From Arachnopeziza araneosa (taxonomy: Eukaryota; Ascomycota; Leotiomycetes; Helotiales; Arachnopezizaceae), in assembly GCA_003988855.1 (NCBI GenBank), contig QYAI01000204.1, positions 1 through 58,305 of the forward strand: a stretch of DNA of 58,305 bases, written 5' to 3'. The notes below the pieces were generated by a model, which was given only the letters and a program-made list of their open reading frames with translations, was not told where the DNA came from and ran no database searches. The position numbers were made by a program, and so were the translations under genes. Below are positions 20,703 through 31,289 of the stretch, piece by piece (position 1 is the first letter of the stretch; every line of letters begins with the position of its first letter).

Positions 20703-21908
20703 ATGGGGAGGGGAGAAACAAATGCGAAGGTAGAATGATTAGAAATCTCCTTTTCAACTGTACTGACTTTATTGTAGAAGCGGAAACGCCAATCCGAAGC
20801 AAAAACTACTAATAATGGCCCATTATCAAACAATGGTCCTGCAGTCAATACCACAAAGCCAACGGCAGTCTTCAAACCAACAAAGGGTAGAGATTGGACC
20901 GTGAGTGTGGCTTTGCCTGGCAGCATTATTGCCAAGTAAGTATCTTGAAATCTGAATATGGAGTCGTACTCATTATAAGACAGTTGCCAGACGCATGAAC
21001 AACGAACTTCCCTAGCTGGCCACATTGCGAGAGCTTTCTCTGTCTTCTGCGTGGATGAAGTAGTGGTATTCTCAGATGGCCATACTCATCAAAAATACAA
21101 CAATCGCACACCTCACCGGTCTGATCCTTCCTCCCAACCCGATTACACTGGTTTAAGCGACCCAGACCAGTTTTTAATCCACCTTCTCAGCTACCTCGAA
21201 ACCCCTCCTCACTTACGAAAAGAGCTATTCTCACTACACTCAAACCTCCAAACTGCAGGAACGTTGCCAAGTTTGGATCTACCACACCATTTGAAACCAG
21301 ATGAATGGTCTCCATACCGAGAAGGAGTCACTCTTGCTGGGGCTGATGAACATGGGACATTTGTCCAAGCTGGGCTGAGGATTCCTGTTACCGTCGAAGA
21401 GCAGATACCACCGAATACACGAGTAACACTCAAATTCAAGGAGGGAGCGGAAGACGCAAGTAAAGATCCAAAGAGCAAAGTCATCCTAGCCGAGCCTGTG
21501 AATCCTAATGTACCAAGAGAAGAAGGTGGTTACTACTGGGGCTTCAATGTCAGAAAAGCGGGGAGTCTAAGTGACGTGTTCACAGAATGCGTGTATGAGG
21601 GTGGCTATGATATCACAATCGGCACGTCAGAAAGAGGCGCGGATATCGAAACACTGTACTCTGGTGATGAGGAGCAGCGTGTAAGCAAATTCAGCCATCT
21701 CTTGCTGGTCTTCGGAGGCGTAGCTGGTTTGGAGGTCGCAGTAACAAATGACGGAGAACTCCAAAAATTGAGTGTCAAAGCGGCCAAAGATGTCTTTGAT
21801 CGATGGATTAATGTATGCCCTGGCCAAGGAAGCAGAACAATCAGAACAGAGGAAGCTGTATGGATCGGTTTGATGGGTTTGAGAAGACTTACCATTCAAA
21901 ATGAATAA
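20703..21908 (+). CDS. SPOUT-superfamily putative RNA methyltransferase (SPOUT1/CENP-32-like)
   Basis: Three exons: 20703-20729 (27 bases), 20778-20935 and 20984-21908, giving 369 residues. Splicing joins GSIIAN|CQTHEQRTSLAGHIARA, the start of the family's conserved SPOUT region, and leads into VFCVDEVVVFSD. The C-terminal LLLVFGGVAGLE segment matches the knotted SAM-binding region of this family. The basic Lys/Arg-rich N-terminus suggests nuclear or nucleolar location. Human SPOUT1 has been linked to RNA methylation and to centromere/spindle function; the activity of the fungal protein is inferred. The first coding exon is very short (nine codons); the ATG at 20703 is the only in-frame start before the first donor site. 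Confidence 0.9.
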
Positions 21909-23163
21909 AGAATTCAACAACCGTTTCGACCATTTCCATAAACCTAATCAACACCGAGTTATCCACGACTTCTCTATGATCGAAGTCATTGCTCAACAAC
22001 GCGCTAGCGAGACATCTGCCTAGAAAGGTGCACCAAAGCTCCTTCAATTTCTCAAAAAGTTTATTGCGTTCAAAGTGTTTTCCAAGTCAAAATTACTTAT
22101 AAATGAAGGCTAGAATAACTCAGATTGAACCTAAAAACTCAGGAGTTGTATTCATACAAGTTCTTCAAGAAGGAGAATAAATCGTTTATGCTTTTTACGT
22201 CTTCAATGCCCTATTCGGTCCCTTTTTTGAGTAAGATAGTTTATCTAGCTCGTCTTGCGGTGGGCTTTTTACCGCTTATTTCACAGATATCTTCTCTAAG
22301 TAGACTGTCTTCGCCTGACCTAGGGATACTCTTTGGTTCTGTTCTCTTATATCATTTCGTCAGGTTTTGACGATGATGCTCAAGGAGCCCAAACAAGTCC
22401 CCCAGAAACCCAAAGTAGGTAACTTCCAAATATTTGCCTGGTGCCTTGCCCATGATGCAAGCTATCTCGACCTGGAAGGGAAGACTACCAGAATGTCTGA
22501 GAAGTAAGTCAGTGAGCTAGCGGAGCTTTCCCATTCGCTGACCGGCTCATAGTAACCGGAACCAAACGGCCATCCACAGATGGGTATCGTGGTTATATAC
22601 GAGAGAAAGGGCTCATCTACACAAACTTTGCAGGCAGCTCAATGAAAACCATATATGTCTCACCAAAGATAGTTTGCAAAGGTCAAAAATAACTACATGA
22701 ACATTCTCTATGTTGACTCCTTCTCATTTCCCTCGTCAGGGTCAGTCTAAAGAACAAGACGCCCTTCAAACACTGTCACAGAGACTATATCAATACCGCC
22801 GCCCCGTCGCATAACACAAAGGGACAAATCAAAGGACAAAAAAACGCAAGCACCGTGCGTTGGATCCCGAGACAGATAAGAGGATCACAAGCAGTCCGTT
22901 CGTGCGTTTTTTCAACCTCACAAAGAACACGACACGAAGCTCAATGCTGAACTCTGGCGCATCGTGTAATAGAAAAAGTCGTTTCTCAGCTACTGTCAGG
23001 CGTGCGGCCGGGCCTCGACTTATCTTACTTTTCGGATTCTCATTAAAGAAAGCAGTGTCAGTTGAAGCTCGCGCCAAAAGCTCTGGAGCAATGGATGTGT
23101 ATTTAAGAGGGGACAGAGAACCGCGAATCCGGGCCCTCTGTATTTCTCATGGCCCTTTTCCAG
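21909..23163. other. Gene-free stretch
   Basis: About 1.25 kb of mostly A+T-richer DNA downstream of the methyltransferase gene. Short open frames exist, but none carries recognisable protein features. Confidence 0.4.
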
Positions 23164-23500
23164 CTAGCAGTCATCTTTGCCGGGGTGGTCGACGTTGCAT
23201 TTGCCCCAGGTGGTGATGACGGCGCCGACGCCCTCGTCGACCTCGCGCTCCAGCATGGCGTCGGTCCACTCGGGCTCCACCAAGGCCCACATGGGATCCC
23301 ACAGCTCGCGGGATGGCGCATGGTTGAAGGTGGAGAGAAAGCGCTTGACCCACCACGGGTAGTAGCCGGCCCCCTCGCAGGCTCGGCTCCAGCGCGTCCA
23401 GCCAGGCGTCGGTGGTGTGGCCGATCTTGATACAGCTCGGCCCGCGCGCGTCGATGCAGGTGCCGATGATGAGGTCGTCTAGCAGGCTGCCGTCGACCTT
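23164..23500 (-). pseudogene. G+C-rich C-terminal gene fragment with a frameshift
   Basis: On the minus strand a coherent protein frame starts near 23500 (KVDGSLLDDLIIGTCIDARG, continuing through CIKIGHTTDAWLDALEP). It jumps by one base near 23383-23387 and continues as GAGYYPWWVKRFLSTFNHAP, through WDPMWALVEPEWTDAM, to KCNVDHPGKDDC and TAG at 23164-23166. Both halves use G/C-ending codons very unlike the neighbouring genes. The upstream edge follows a CAG, so it may have been an exon start. I cannot name the family. It is probably the last exon of a degraded gene, possibly of foreign or recently relocated origin. Confidence 0.5.
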
Positions 23501-24132
23501 CTGCGCCCCCAGTGCCGTCCTCTTCAGTAGTAGCCTCGCACTTTTGTCGCGCTCTCAGTGGCGTGACACCAGCGATTTCTTCCTTCCTTCCTTTATTCCG
23601 CATGAGCCAGCTTCGAACGATTCACCTCTCTGCCGTTCGAGCACCCACCACTCAATAAGCATGCTGATCAGCATTCAGATACAGGCCGTTAGTCGAACGA
23701 TTTCGAGGTAAAAGGGAGTTGCATTTTGCCTGACGAGTACAATCCCATTGGCTGGTCGGAGAATAGCATGAGAACTGATATTACCAAGGTCATCCACGAC
23801 CTGGCTTATCTAGGATCTTGGCTTTGGAGAGTAACCCAAATTTTGAACACTGATGGCGCCAAAGAGAGTGAATTTTCCCATGTTTCCCAGCATCAATGTC
23901 TTGAAGGATATTGTTCATGATCCCGATGCTCTGCTCTCGAGAGCCAGGCACTGAAATTACTGAATAAGGTCATGTAAACAAACAAGGTCCACAGTAGGGA
24001 GACTTTGTTGAGACGCTATGTGAAAGTTTTGTATTGAGATATCTTACGTGATTTGTAATGCTTAAGCTGACACTACCTAATGATTGTAGGATAGCTATTC
24101 CGGGGGTTCGGGCGTTCTAGATGACCTTAATC
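23501..24132. other. Gene-free stretch
   Basis: No recognisable gene, RNA or repeat is seen between the G+C-rich relic and the long unknown gene. Confidence 0.35.
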
Positions 24133-26634
24133 TTAAGAATGAGGATATGATACTAGAGCGGCAAGGTCAGAACTCTTTCCGAGGCCTCCAGACCCGCTTT
24201 CTTGGGGCCTATTTTCAACCCGACTAAGACCGCCGGCAATTTCTAACTGCCAGGGCGGATTTTCGCTCATTGAAATCATGCAGATGCCTTTAGTCCGACG
24301 GCCTAAGAAGCGGTTCTCATCACTCAGAAAGACACAAGGAAGACAAGAAATCGTAGCTATCTTGATATCGAGCGATGCTGATTGCTGACAGAGAACAGCG
24401 TATAATAACGAGTAAGAACCGCGAAGTATCTCCATCATAATATCAGAAATGGCGGATATCGAACGTGGCATGACCAAAACCCATTCGTCTGGCTTAGGAT
24501 GGAGGGTTGCTTTGGATGGATTTGCTGTCCATAAAGCGCCTCCTGCCTCACTACATAGGCCGGTCCAAGGGCTTGTCCATGGCGCTAATATCGACAATGC
24601 AGGAACAGGAGGGTTTATCGTCACCGATTTCTGGCAGCAAGGATCGATTGAGATACTTCTTATGAGCTTCGATCGTATCTTTGTTACTCCAAATGCTGCG
24701 ACTATTCGGTCTGGGAATAACGCAGCGCTATTTGAATCGCGCTGTAAGAAAAAATAGGCTTCTAGGGTATTCGAAGCTATCGTCTCTTCGACTATAAGAC
24801 TGAGTTTAGGTGACGCTCCAAAGTCTTGTACATATTGAGAGAGTAGCCCCGTAGTATCAACATTAGGTATGACGCTTGTTTGTTTGAAGACTGACACAGT
24901 CTCGAACAATGCATCGTCTTTCTGAATCTGACCTGGCACAACATTGACTCGAAGTTGCCCCAACAGATCGGTTGTGGAATTGACGAGACATGGCAAGAAG
25001 ACACAGAGTCCTCCAGAAGAACGCGCGGATTCGTTCTCTTGGAAATAGGCATTTGAAACATTAAGACCAGTAAATAATGGGAAAATAGTCCACGTGACAG
25101 GGCGATCCCATATGCTTCGCCTTATGATGTCCTTGGAGATTGTCAGACTATTCTGGCCCCTAGGCGTCCCAAATTTATCCAATAGCAAAGATCGTCCTCT
25201 ATTGATGTAGAGAGCTTGAACACCATCAGCCGCTGGTAGTACAGCGTCATCAATATCAAGCCAGCTCGAGATCCACAGAAGTTCCACGATTGTGAAGCTC
25301 ACTCGCAACAAACATATATGATCAGGTTGCCAGAGAAATGACCTCTTATTCTGTTCCAAGCGACACCTTTCACACCAACATAGTGAGAGCATATCTTCGT
25401 ATATCTCGTTGTCATCTGCTTGGAGATTCAACACGTGTTCGTCAAAAGTACTTATCTGACTCAGTTGAGATAACTCAGGCAATCGTCGAGCTCCGAAGTT
25501 GAACCATTCTCTCTGGCGCTCAACATCAGATAAATGATTACCCCAAGGGTTGAGAAGACTGATGTCTTTTTGCTCAGGTGACGAATTTAGACAGAATGCT
25601 ATGAAGCGTGCGAGTTTGAGATCGTTTCCAGGTTCTAGCAGCCTATCTACGATGGCGCCAAAGGCATCATGAAGCACTTGTGACCATTCTGACCGTCCTT
25701 GAGAGAAAATATGCTCTCGAGGACGGTCAGCGAAATTGAAGCCTTGAAGTGAGAAAAAGAGGGTCCCTGGCGGAACCAGGAGGCACCGGCTCATGACTGC
25801 TGTTCCATGCGGATTTTCTTCTGAATGACGGCAAATAATCACTTGGGGATAGTCATCTTGGGAGGTACCCTGTGTTTTGTAAAGTACTCTTCCATCTGTA
25901 TCAAGGATCTGAACTCGTAGAGATAACAGCCATTGTGCCACAGCAGCCAGCCAACTACAGTCCACGCCTCCAAGAAAGGTGGTGCTGCGAAGATTTCCAT
26001 TCGAGACTTTTGAAAGCTCTATCAGTGCACTAGCAAGTGCTTCTGGAGTCGTTGGCGAATGTAAAAAGCTGCCTTGAGCTCCGCTGGATGGAGATAGGAA
26101 GCGAGATATGCCTTGGACTATACAAGGAAAGGTCGAGTTGGTCACTCCACCCGCGCAAATCTTTAAAAGAGCAGACCACTGTGACAGTGATGGAGTCAAT
26201 GTCTGAGGTGCCTTTTGAATGTCTGCTATTGCCTTTAAGACTTTGCTACCGTAGAGGTCATCATAGGATACCGAGAGGCAGGCACAGATGGATGCGCATG
26301 CGATCCCTTGCTCTGTCTCAGAGAGAGTTCGAATGATATGTTTCACTCCAAAACCAAACCAGAGAATCTGTCCATAAGATGATACCGCCTTCAACTTCGA
26401 AATTGCATCAGAAAACCGTGTCTGACCGTCGGGCCGGATGTTAAACTGTGCGAAAAGTGCCTGGCCCATGGCAATCGTGAGCATCTCAACGCCTGCTTTT
26501 GAGAAACGAGATAGGACCTCGATTGAAAAGCTCAAAGTAGATCCGGACAGTGCGACCCAATCCACAGAGCCTTGCTGTACAAACCCTCCGCCGCCCCCAT
26601 TACCGCTGGAAACGACAAGGCTGGAATCTGCCAT
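24133..26634 (-). CDS. Large protein of unknown function, fungal-specific
   Basis: A single uninterrupted exon of 833 residues from the ATG at 26634; an earlier in-frame GTG is not a likely start. A short N-terminal segment with a Gly run (SGNGGGGGF) is followed by a conserved-looking helical block with GQALFAQF, YGQILWFGFGVKHI and SETEQGIACA. There is a Cys cluster CWCERC around residue 430, and no signal peptide. The hydrophobic stretches are not long or regular enough for confident membrane helices. I recall similar uncharacterised proteins occurring as multi-copy families in several moulds, but no function is known to me. A long open frame without introns in this intron-rich neighbourhood is notable. 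Upstream of the start codon lies an almost pure T/C tract (about 26661-26681). Confidence 0.75.
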   Translation of the reverse strand: MADSSLVVSSGNGGGGGFVQQGSVDWVALSGSTLSFSIEVLSRFSKAGVEMLTIAMGQALFAQFNIRPDGQTRFSDAISKLKAVSSYGQILWFGFGVKHIIRTLSETEQGIACASICACLSVSYDDLYGSKVLKAIADIQKAPQTLTPSLSQWSALLKICAGGVTNSTFPCIVQGISRFLSPSSGAQGSFLHSPTTPEALASALIELSKVSNGNLRSTTFLGGVDCSWLAAVAQWLLSLRVQILDTDGRVLYKTQGTSQDDYPQVIICRHSEENPHGTAVMSRCLLVPPGTLFFSLQGFNFADRPREHIFSQGRSEWSQVLHDAFGAIVDRLLEPGNDLKLARFIAFCLNSSPEQKDISLLNPWGNHLSDVERQREWFNFGARRLPELSQLSQISTFDEHVLNLQADDNEIYEDMLSLCWCERCRLEQNKRSFLWQPDHICLLRVSFTIVELLWISSWLDIDDAVLPAADGVQALYINRGRSLLLDKFGTPRGQNSLTISKDIIRRSIWDRPVTWTIFPLFTGLNVSNAYFQENESARSSGGLCVFLPCLVNSTTDLLGQLRVNVVPGQIQKDDALFETVSVFKQTSVIPNVDTTGLLSQYVQDFGASPKLSLIVEETIASNTLEAYFFLQRDSNSAALFPDRIVAAFGVTKIRSKLIRSISIDPCCQKSVTINPPVPALSILAPWTSPWTGLCSEAGGALWTANPSKATLHPKPDEWVLVMPRSISAISDIMMEILRGSYSLLYAVLCQQSASLDIKIATISCLPCVFLSDENRFLGRRTKGICMISMSENPPWQLEIAGGLSRVENRPQESGSGGLGKSSDLAALVSYPHS

Positions 26635-27562
26635 GTCGAACAAGTTTGCAGACACCTGACTTTTTTTTTTTCTTTTTTTTCTAACGTTCGCTTCTGTCGA
26701 TCATCAACATCCAGCGCAGTTCTCTTCACAAATTGGAATTGCTGAAGGGCGTTGAGGTGGAGTAGTCGAGGAGAAGGCACTTCGATGGAGCAGTTTGCAG
26801 TCTGCCTTGAAGTGCGCCTCCAGACTTCGCCTCTAAAGTCTAACCTAATGGGAACAATACAAATTGTGTGTGTTACCTCACTTGGTAGAATAAAGCAATC
26901 CATGATTCGAGTAAAAAGGCTATCTCAAACTTATGACAGCAACGCCAAACACGCACACAAGATGCCTGTCTCTCACCTTGACGTAGCATTCCGATGCAGT
27001 GATCGTCGCAAGGGAAAGGGCCCGAGCCGAGTCATGCCAGTTGAAGAGGACGTCGATCGTCGATCATTTAATCGGGAGCTTTTTACGAAAATGGACAAGA
27101 ATGTCAAACTCGAAGCACATCGTACGTGCAAGTATAGGTCGTAGAAAAAGAGGTATATTGATGGTGAGGTAAAAGGATGTTGATTCTTCAAGAGAGAATC
27201 TAGACATGAAACCCTGTTTTATACACACATTCTCTACCGCTCTAATCCGTCCACAACTAGGAAGTCTTAGAGGTCTCGTTCCTTCTCTCTAGTCTCGTGA
27301 TGAGGGTAGCATTTTATGACCTCCACTCTTGTCGCTTGACACAGTCTTCGAGAGGGATATCAACTCGCGATGAATCTGGTGAGAGCACTGACTGTTGTGA
27401 TTTCAATTCCATCTCTGCAGGGACTCGTCTCCAAACTCGTTTTCGGATGAAGCTCAGACGTTTCCCATACTTTGATCAATTGATCGTGTCCAAAGTTTGG
27501 GCCCTAAAGCAAGGCCCGGTCTTCTCCTTTCTCAATTTTGATATATGATTTTACAGTTCAAT
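26635..27562. other. Upstream region of the unknown 833-residue gene
   Basis: It contains a 20-base T-rich tract at 26661-26681 immediately 5' of the gene. The rest shows no defensible gene. Confidence 0.35.
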
Positions 27563-27745
27563 TCAACCTCCAGCCACCAGAATCGGTTCAGCCGTTGCCA
27601 GGAAAGCCAATCTGGAACCAACCCACACGGCGAGCAAGATCAGAATCGCCATCCAAGACAGTGGGAGGTCATTCAGCACTTCGAGAAGAGTTCGAGTCCT
27701 TCTAGAAGGTGTTCGGGCAGTTGAACGGGGCTGAAAAGGCTCCAT
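27563..27745 (-). CDS. Possible small single-pass membrane protein
   Basis: An ATG-started frame of 60 codons with a basic N-terminus (several Arg, STARTPSRRTR) followed by a hydrophobic stretch (about PLSWMAILILLAVWVGSRLAFLA, here given in outline) and a short tail. The basic-then-hydrophobic layout is that of a small tail-anchored or single-pass membrane protein. There is no family match that I recognise and no neighbour support, so this could be a chance frame. Confidence 0.25.
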   Translation of the reverse strand: MEPFQPRSTARTPSRRTRTLLEVLNDLPLSWMAILILLAVWVGSRLAFLATAEPILVAGG

Positions 27746-28416
27746 CTCAGTGGGCGAGGTGACGAAGCTCTGGCCAGCAGTTCAGGTCAATCAATTCCAG
27801 TTCAACGTCAAAGCGGAGGAGAATGCTCGATGATCTCGGCTTCCTCCACCCAGCAACCACCAGTCCTTTCGGTGCACAGTGGCTGAGAAATCGTGATTCG
27901 CTGCGAGTCTGAGGTGGACGGAAATGTTTTGCTTCTTACACGCAGTATCCACGTTTCCGCAAAAGGAAACATAGCCCAAAAGAAAGGGTGCAGCCTCCAC
28001 AACCATCCTCCTGTCAGGAACGAATCCTTCGGTCGCCCGCACCGCGGAAGAAGTGGCTGGATTGGTCAGAAGCATGGATATCCCCTTCAAGTGCAATTTT
28101 GAGAGTGGTGAAAGGATACCGCCATGCCAAACGATTTGATATCGACATCTACCGCCACTCCTCATGCGACATTAAGAGTTGGCAAGCAACAGGAGGCGCC
28201 AAGGGAGCGGATAGGGACTCTATCACGCACGGCGCTGTCAGGATTACACTAGGAAAAAAGGGTCAATTTATGCGCCAGGACCTGCTTCTTGCCATCACAA
28301 TGTCATCATGGCCTGTGCTGCGCATCGATCCCCACATACGGGATCGATAAAGGTACCAAGATATCCTCTCCGCAAAAATGTTTGTTCGTTCTGTTCGCTC
28401 ACCCTTCCTTGCCAGA
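27746..28416. other. Upstream region of the CFEM receptor gene
   Basis: About 670 bases with overlapping open frames on both strands but no credible gene. An ATG at 28378, in frame with the receptor gene, would add 13 residues before its signal peptide. Confidence 0.35.
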
Positions 28417-30046
28417 ATGAAACTCTCCATATTCCTGCTCCCCTCGGTCCTGTGTCTATCAGCATCCGCTTCTCTGAATGCAACCCAGATAGTCCAGGAC
28501 CTACCTTCTTGCGCCGTAAGTCAGCACGACCTGTCCAGATGACGATACTAAACCAGCATCATAGCTGAGATGCTCCATCGCACTCCTTCCGGCGGCAAAC
28601 TGCTCCCTTCTAGATAGCGCACCGTGTCTCTGCATAAACGTCACCCTCCAGGCCCAAGTCTCGAAATGCGTGCAGCAAAACTGCTCCTTCTCGGAACAAG
28701 TCAAAAGCGCCAACACCCAAACTCAGATATGTGAAGGCTATCCCCAGGAGTCTCGCAGCCACTATGTCCGCACCTTGTCCATCGTTCTCCCCGCCATCAC
28801 CACCGTCTTCCTCATCATGCGTCTCACTTCCCGCTACATCATCTCGCAGCAAATGTGGCCCGACGATTGGGCAGCCGTCCTCGCAATGGTAAACCAACCC
28901 TTCTGTCGTTTTCTTTCCTTTCTAACCAGAGCTTAGGTCTTTGTCACGATAGGCGGAAGTCTCCAGATCGTTGCGGCGGAGAAGGGTTTTGGAGATCACT
29001 ACTGGAACGTCTCTCCTTCAGCCGCTCCCACTCTCCTGAAACTCTTCTACGTCCTCCAAGTTTTTTACACTCTTATCCAAGACACAGCCAAGGTCTCGCT
29101 TCTGCTCCTCTACATCCGTGTTTTCCCCGCGCCCAAGTTCCGACTCATATGCAACCTGATGGTCGCTTTCATAGTCTCGCATGGCTTCGCATTTATCATG
29201 TCCATACTCTTCCAGTGCACTCCCATCAACTTGGTGTGGAATAAAAGCATAGAAGGGAAGTGTATCGATGTTACGGCGGTCGGGTATGCTGGAGCGGCGC
29301 TGAGTATCTTCGAGGATATCGTGATTCTCGTTCTCCCTCTTCCACAGTTGAACATCGTGAAAACGAGTCTGGGGAAAAAGATTGGGTTGATGGCCATGTT
29401 CGCCGTTGGATCCTTGTACGTCTTCTTATTCCTTACTTCCCTTTCCGTTTACATCACATCTAACCTGGCCCAGTGCATGTGTGGCTTCCATGATCCGCTT
29501 AAAATTCATATCCACCTTCAGCAACTCCACTTTCGACTCAACCTGGGAAAATGTTCCCATTCTCATGTGGTCCGAGGTTGAAGTTAATATGGCGCTCATC
29601 TGCGCCTGTCTCCCGGCTCTCCGACCAATTATCATGAACATGATCCCGAAGGTGTACGAGAAGTACTGGTTGGTTTATTTCCATCTTTAACTGCTATCGT
29701 ATTCTATGAGAGTTCCTAGACCAGGAGTTGTCTCTGAAACAATGCTGCTTCTTGAGACCTTGTTTCCACAGCTCAGCTCCTCTGACCTCATGTCACCCCC
29801 TACAAAATCAACAAACCACGTACTAATTTGTTGGATAGGTCTACTCGCGACAAGAACGCACCAAAGAGCTCTACCACCAGCAATAACAGCTATCGCATGC
29901 AGCGGTGGAAGAAGAGTAGCAGCAGCAGTGAGACGGAGAGTTATATAAACTTGGCCGAGGAGGGGGCTGATATGCCAAAGGCGGTGTTGAAGCGGGAGAC
30001 TACGAGCATGAGTTTTGGTGAGGAGAGAGGCGACAGGCTTGCATGA
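28417..30046 (+). CDS. CFEM-domain seven-transmembrane receptor, Pth11/SAT4-like
   Basis: Five exons: 28417-28515, 28565-28888, 28937-29415, 29474-29668 and 29839-30046, giving 434 residues. A signal peptide (MKLSIFLLPSVLCLSASA) precedes an eight-cysteine CFEM domain (LPSCA|LRC, CSLLDSAPCLC, CVQQNC and QIC). Seven hydrophobic segments of the fungal rhodopsin/SAT4 type follow, including DDWAAVLAM, the FYVLQVFYTL region and an ALRPII end. The cytosolic tail is Ser-rich and about 70 residues long. This is the layout of Pth11, a receptor in rice blast that senses surface cues for appressorium formation. The ligand and role here are unknown. All four junctions preserve frame: AVGS|F across intron 3 and EKYW|STRDK across the 170-base intron 4, which has a TACTAA branch point. 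Confidence 0.93.
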
Positions 30047-31289
30047 GCGACGTGTTATGACGATGACGACAACCCTCTTCACTGTTTATATTATTATGAT
30101 ACCTAGGTTTTTGACATATGGGAGGCGAATATTACTATTGGCGTTGTAGAGGCTTGGGTTAGAAAGACTAGATATCCTGAGATGTAGAAAATAGCACCAT
30201 GTATCCCTCTGTAAAATCAAGTTCGCTTGGTCCTTCTCTCAGTGTCCAAAACTAAAGTTCGGGTACGCCAGAGCCACGCGACACTGGTGCAGCATGGCAC
30301 GGGACGACGCTCGAGTGAGAAGCCCCCAATGAGGAAGGAGGTGGGTGAAGGAGTGGGAGGAAGCGAAGAGTCGGAGGCTAAGCTTCAGGAGTACATTAGA
30401 TGCGACATGTCCCGCTGTCGCTACGAGTAAGCGATACCCTTCGGGAAACCTCCCTATTTTGCCCCTCGCAACTCAAGCTATCTTAGGTGTAAACTCTATG
30501 TGATAGTATGATTTCTCGCACTGTTCAACTATGATACATCGCCTTGGGATATCCATGAGCCGTTCAACTTATATCACGTGCCTGGGATGGATTTCAGCGA
30601 ATAGTATCTAGATGCATGCATGTGATAAATCCAAAATGCTGAATCGCGATAGAGGACACGAGCCCTGATATATGTTGTGTATTCTCTTGGTGGTAGGTTA
30701 ATCGGGATATAGCGCAACGGTGACATTCTGCCCTGAAAACTAACCATCATGCCGGAATCATCGTGAAAGATGTGTGTGGCTGATCCTATGCGTATAATAT
30801 TGACAAAGAAGAAGATTGCTCATCTCCTACAGGTTCTTCGACATACAGCTGACAAGCAGGATCAGATATTGATCCATGTTTTCACAAGCACAAGAGCTAT
30901 CTTTTTCCTAAGAACATCCTATCGTGGCAGTGGTATGGCCGAGACAGCAGAAATGGTAAGAAGGCTTGCGAGCGTGTCTGGATTCAGCACGAGCGACCGT
31001 AATACACGAGCCTTGCAACACCAATCGCTCCGAGCTTGGGATGGTTCATTATCATATCGAAGAAGTAGAGATCATGCTAATCACGGTTCAGGTAGTGGAA
31101 GACCTCTCATCTTCTTTTACAGTACAGAACAGTGCCCCAAAAAAATCAATGCGAATCATAGGAACATGTGTTGATTTTGTACTAAGGACGACAATGGGTA
31201 TAGAAAGTTGTCGGTGAGCTTTAAATGTTCGTCTGCTGCGGAAGAAGATATGACTAGAGGCAAGGAAGCTCCAGTTGCTCGGGAGCCCT
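30047..31289. other. Intergenic region with diverged repeat and possible 5' part of the NLR relic
   Basis: It holds one copy of a dispersed repeat (30301-30410). From about 30770 to 31220 there are open frames that could be the decayed N-terminal part of the NLR-like gene downstream, but I could not recognise a specific effector domain. Confidence 0.35.
30301..30410 (+). repeat. Diverged dispersed repeat, copy 1
   Basis: It aligns in the same orientation to 33449-33560, sharing GGGACG.CG.TCG.GTGA, then GAAGCGAAGAGT.GGAGGC and GACATGT, at roughly two-thirds identity by eye. The nature of the element is unknown. Confidence 0.5.

Noticed and set aside
23103..23603. 166-codon minus-strand Arg/His/Pro/Ser-rich frame
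   Set aside because: It is the wrong frame over the G+C-rich relic; the two short coherent segments described above are the real trace.
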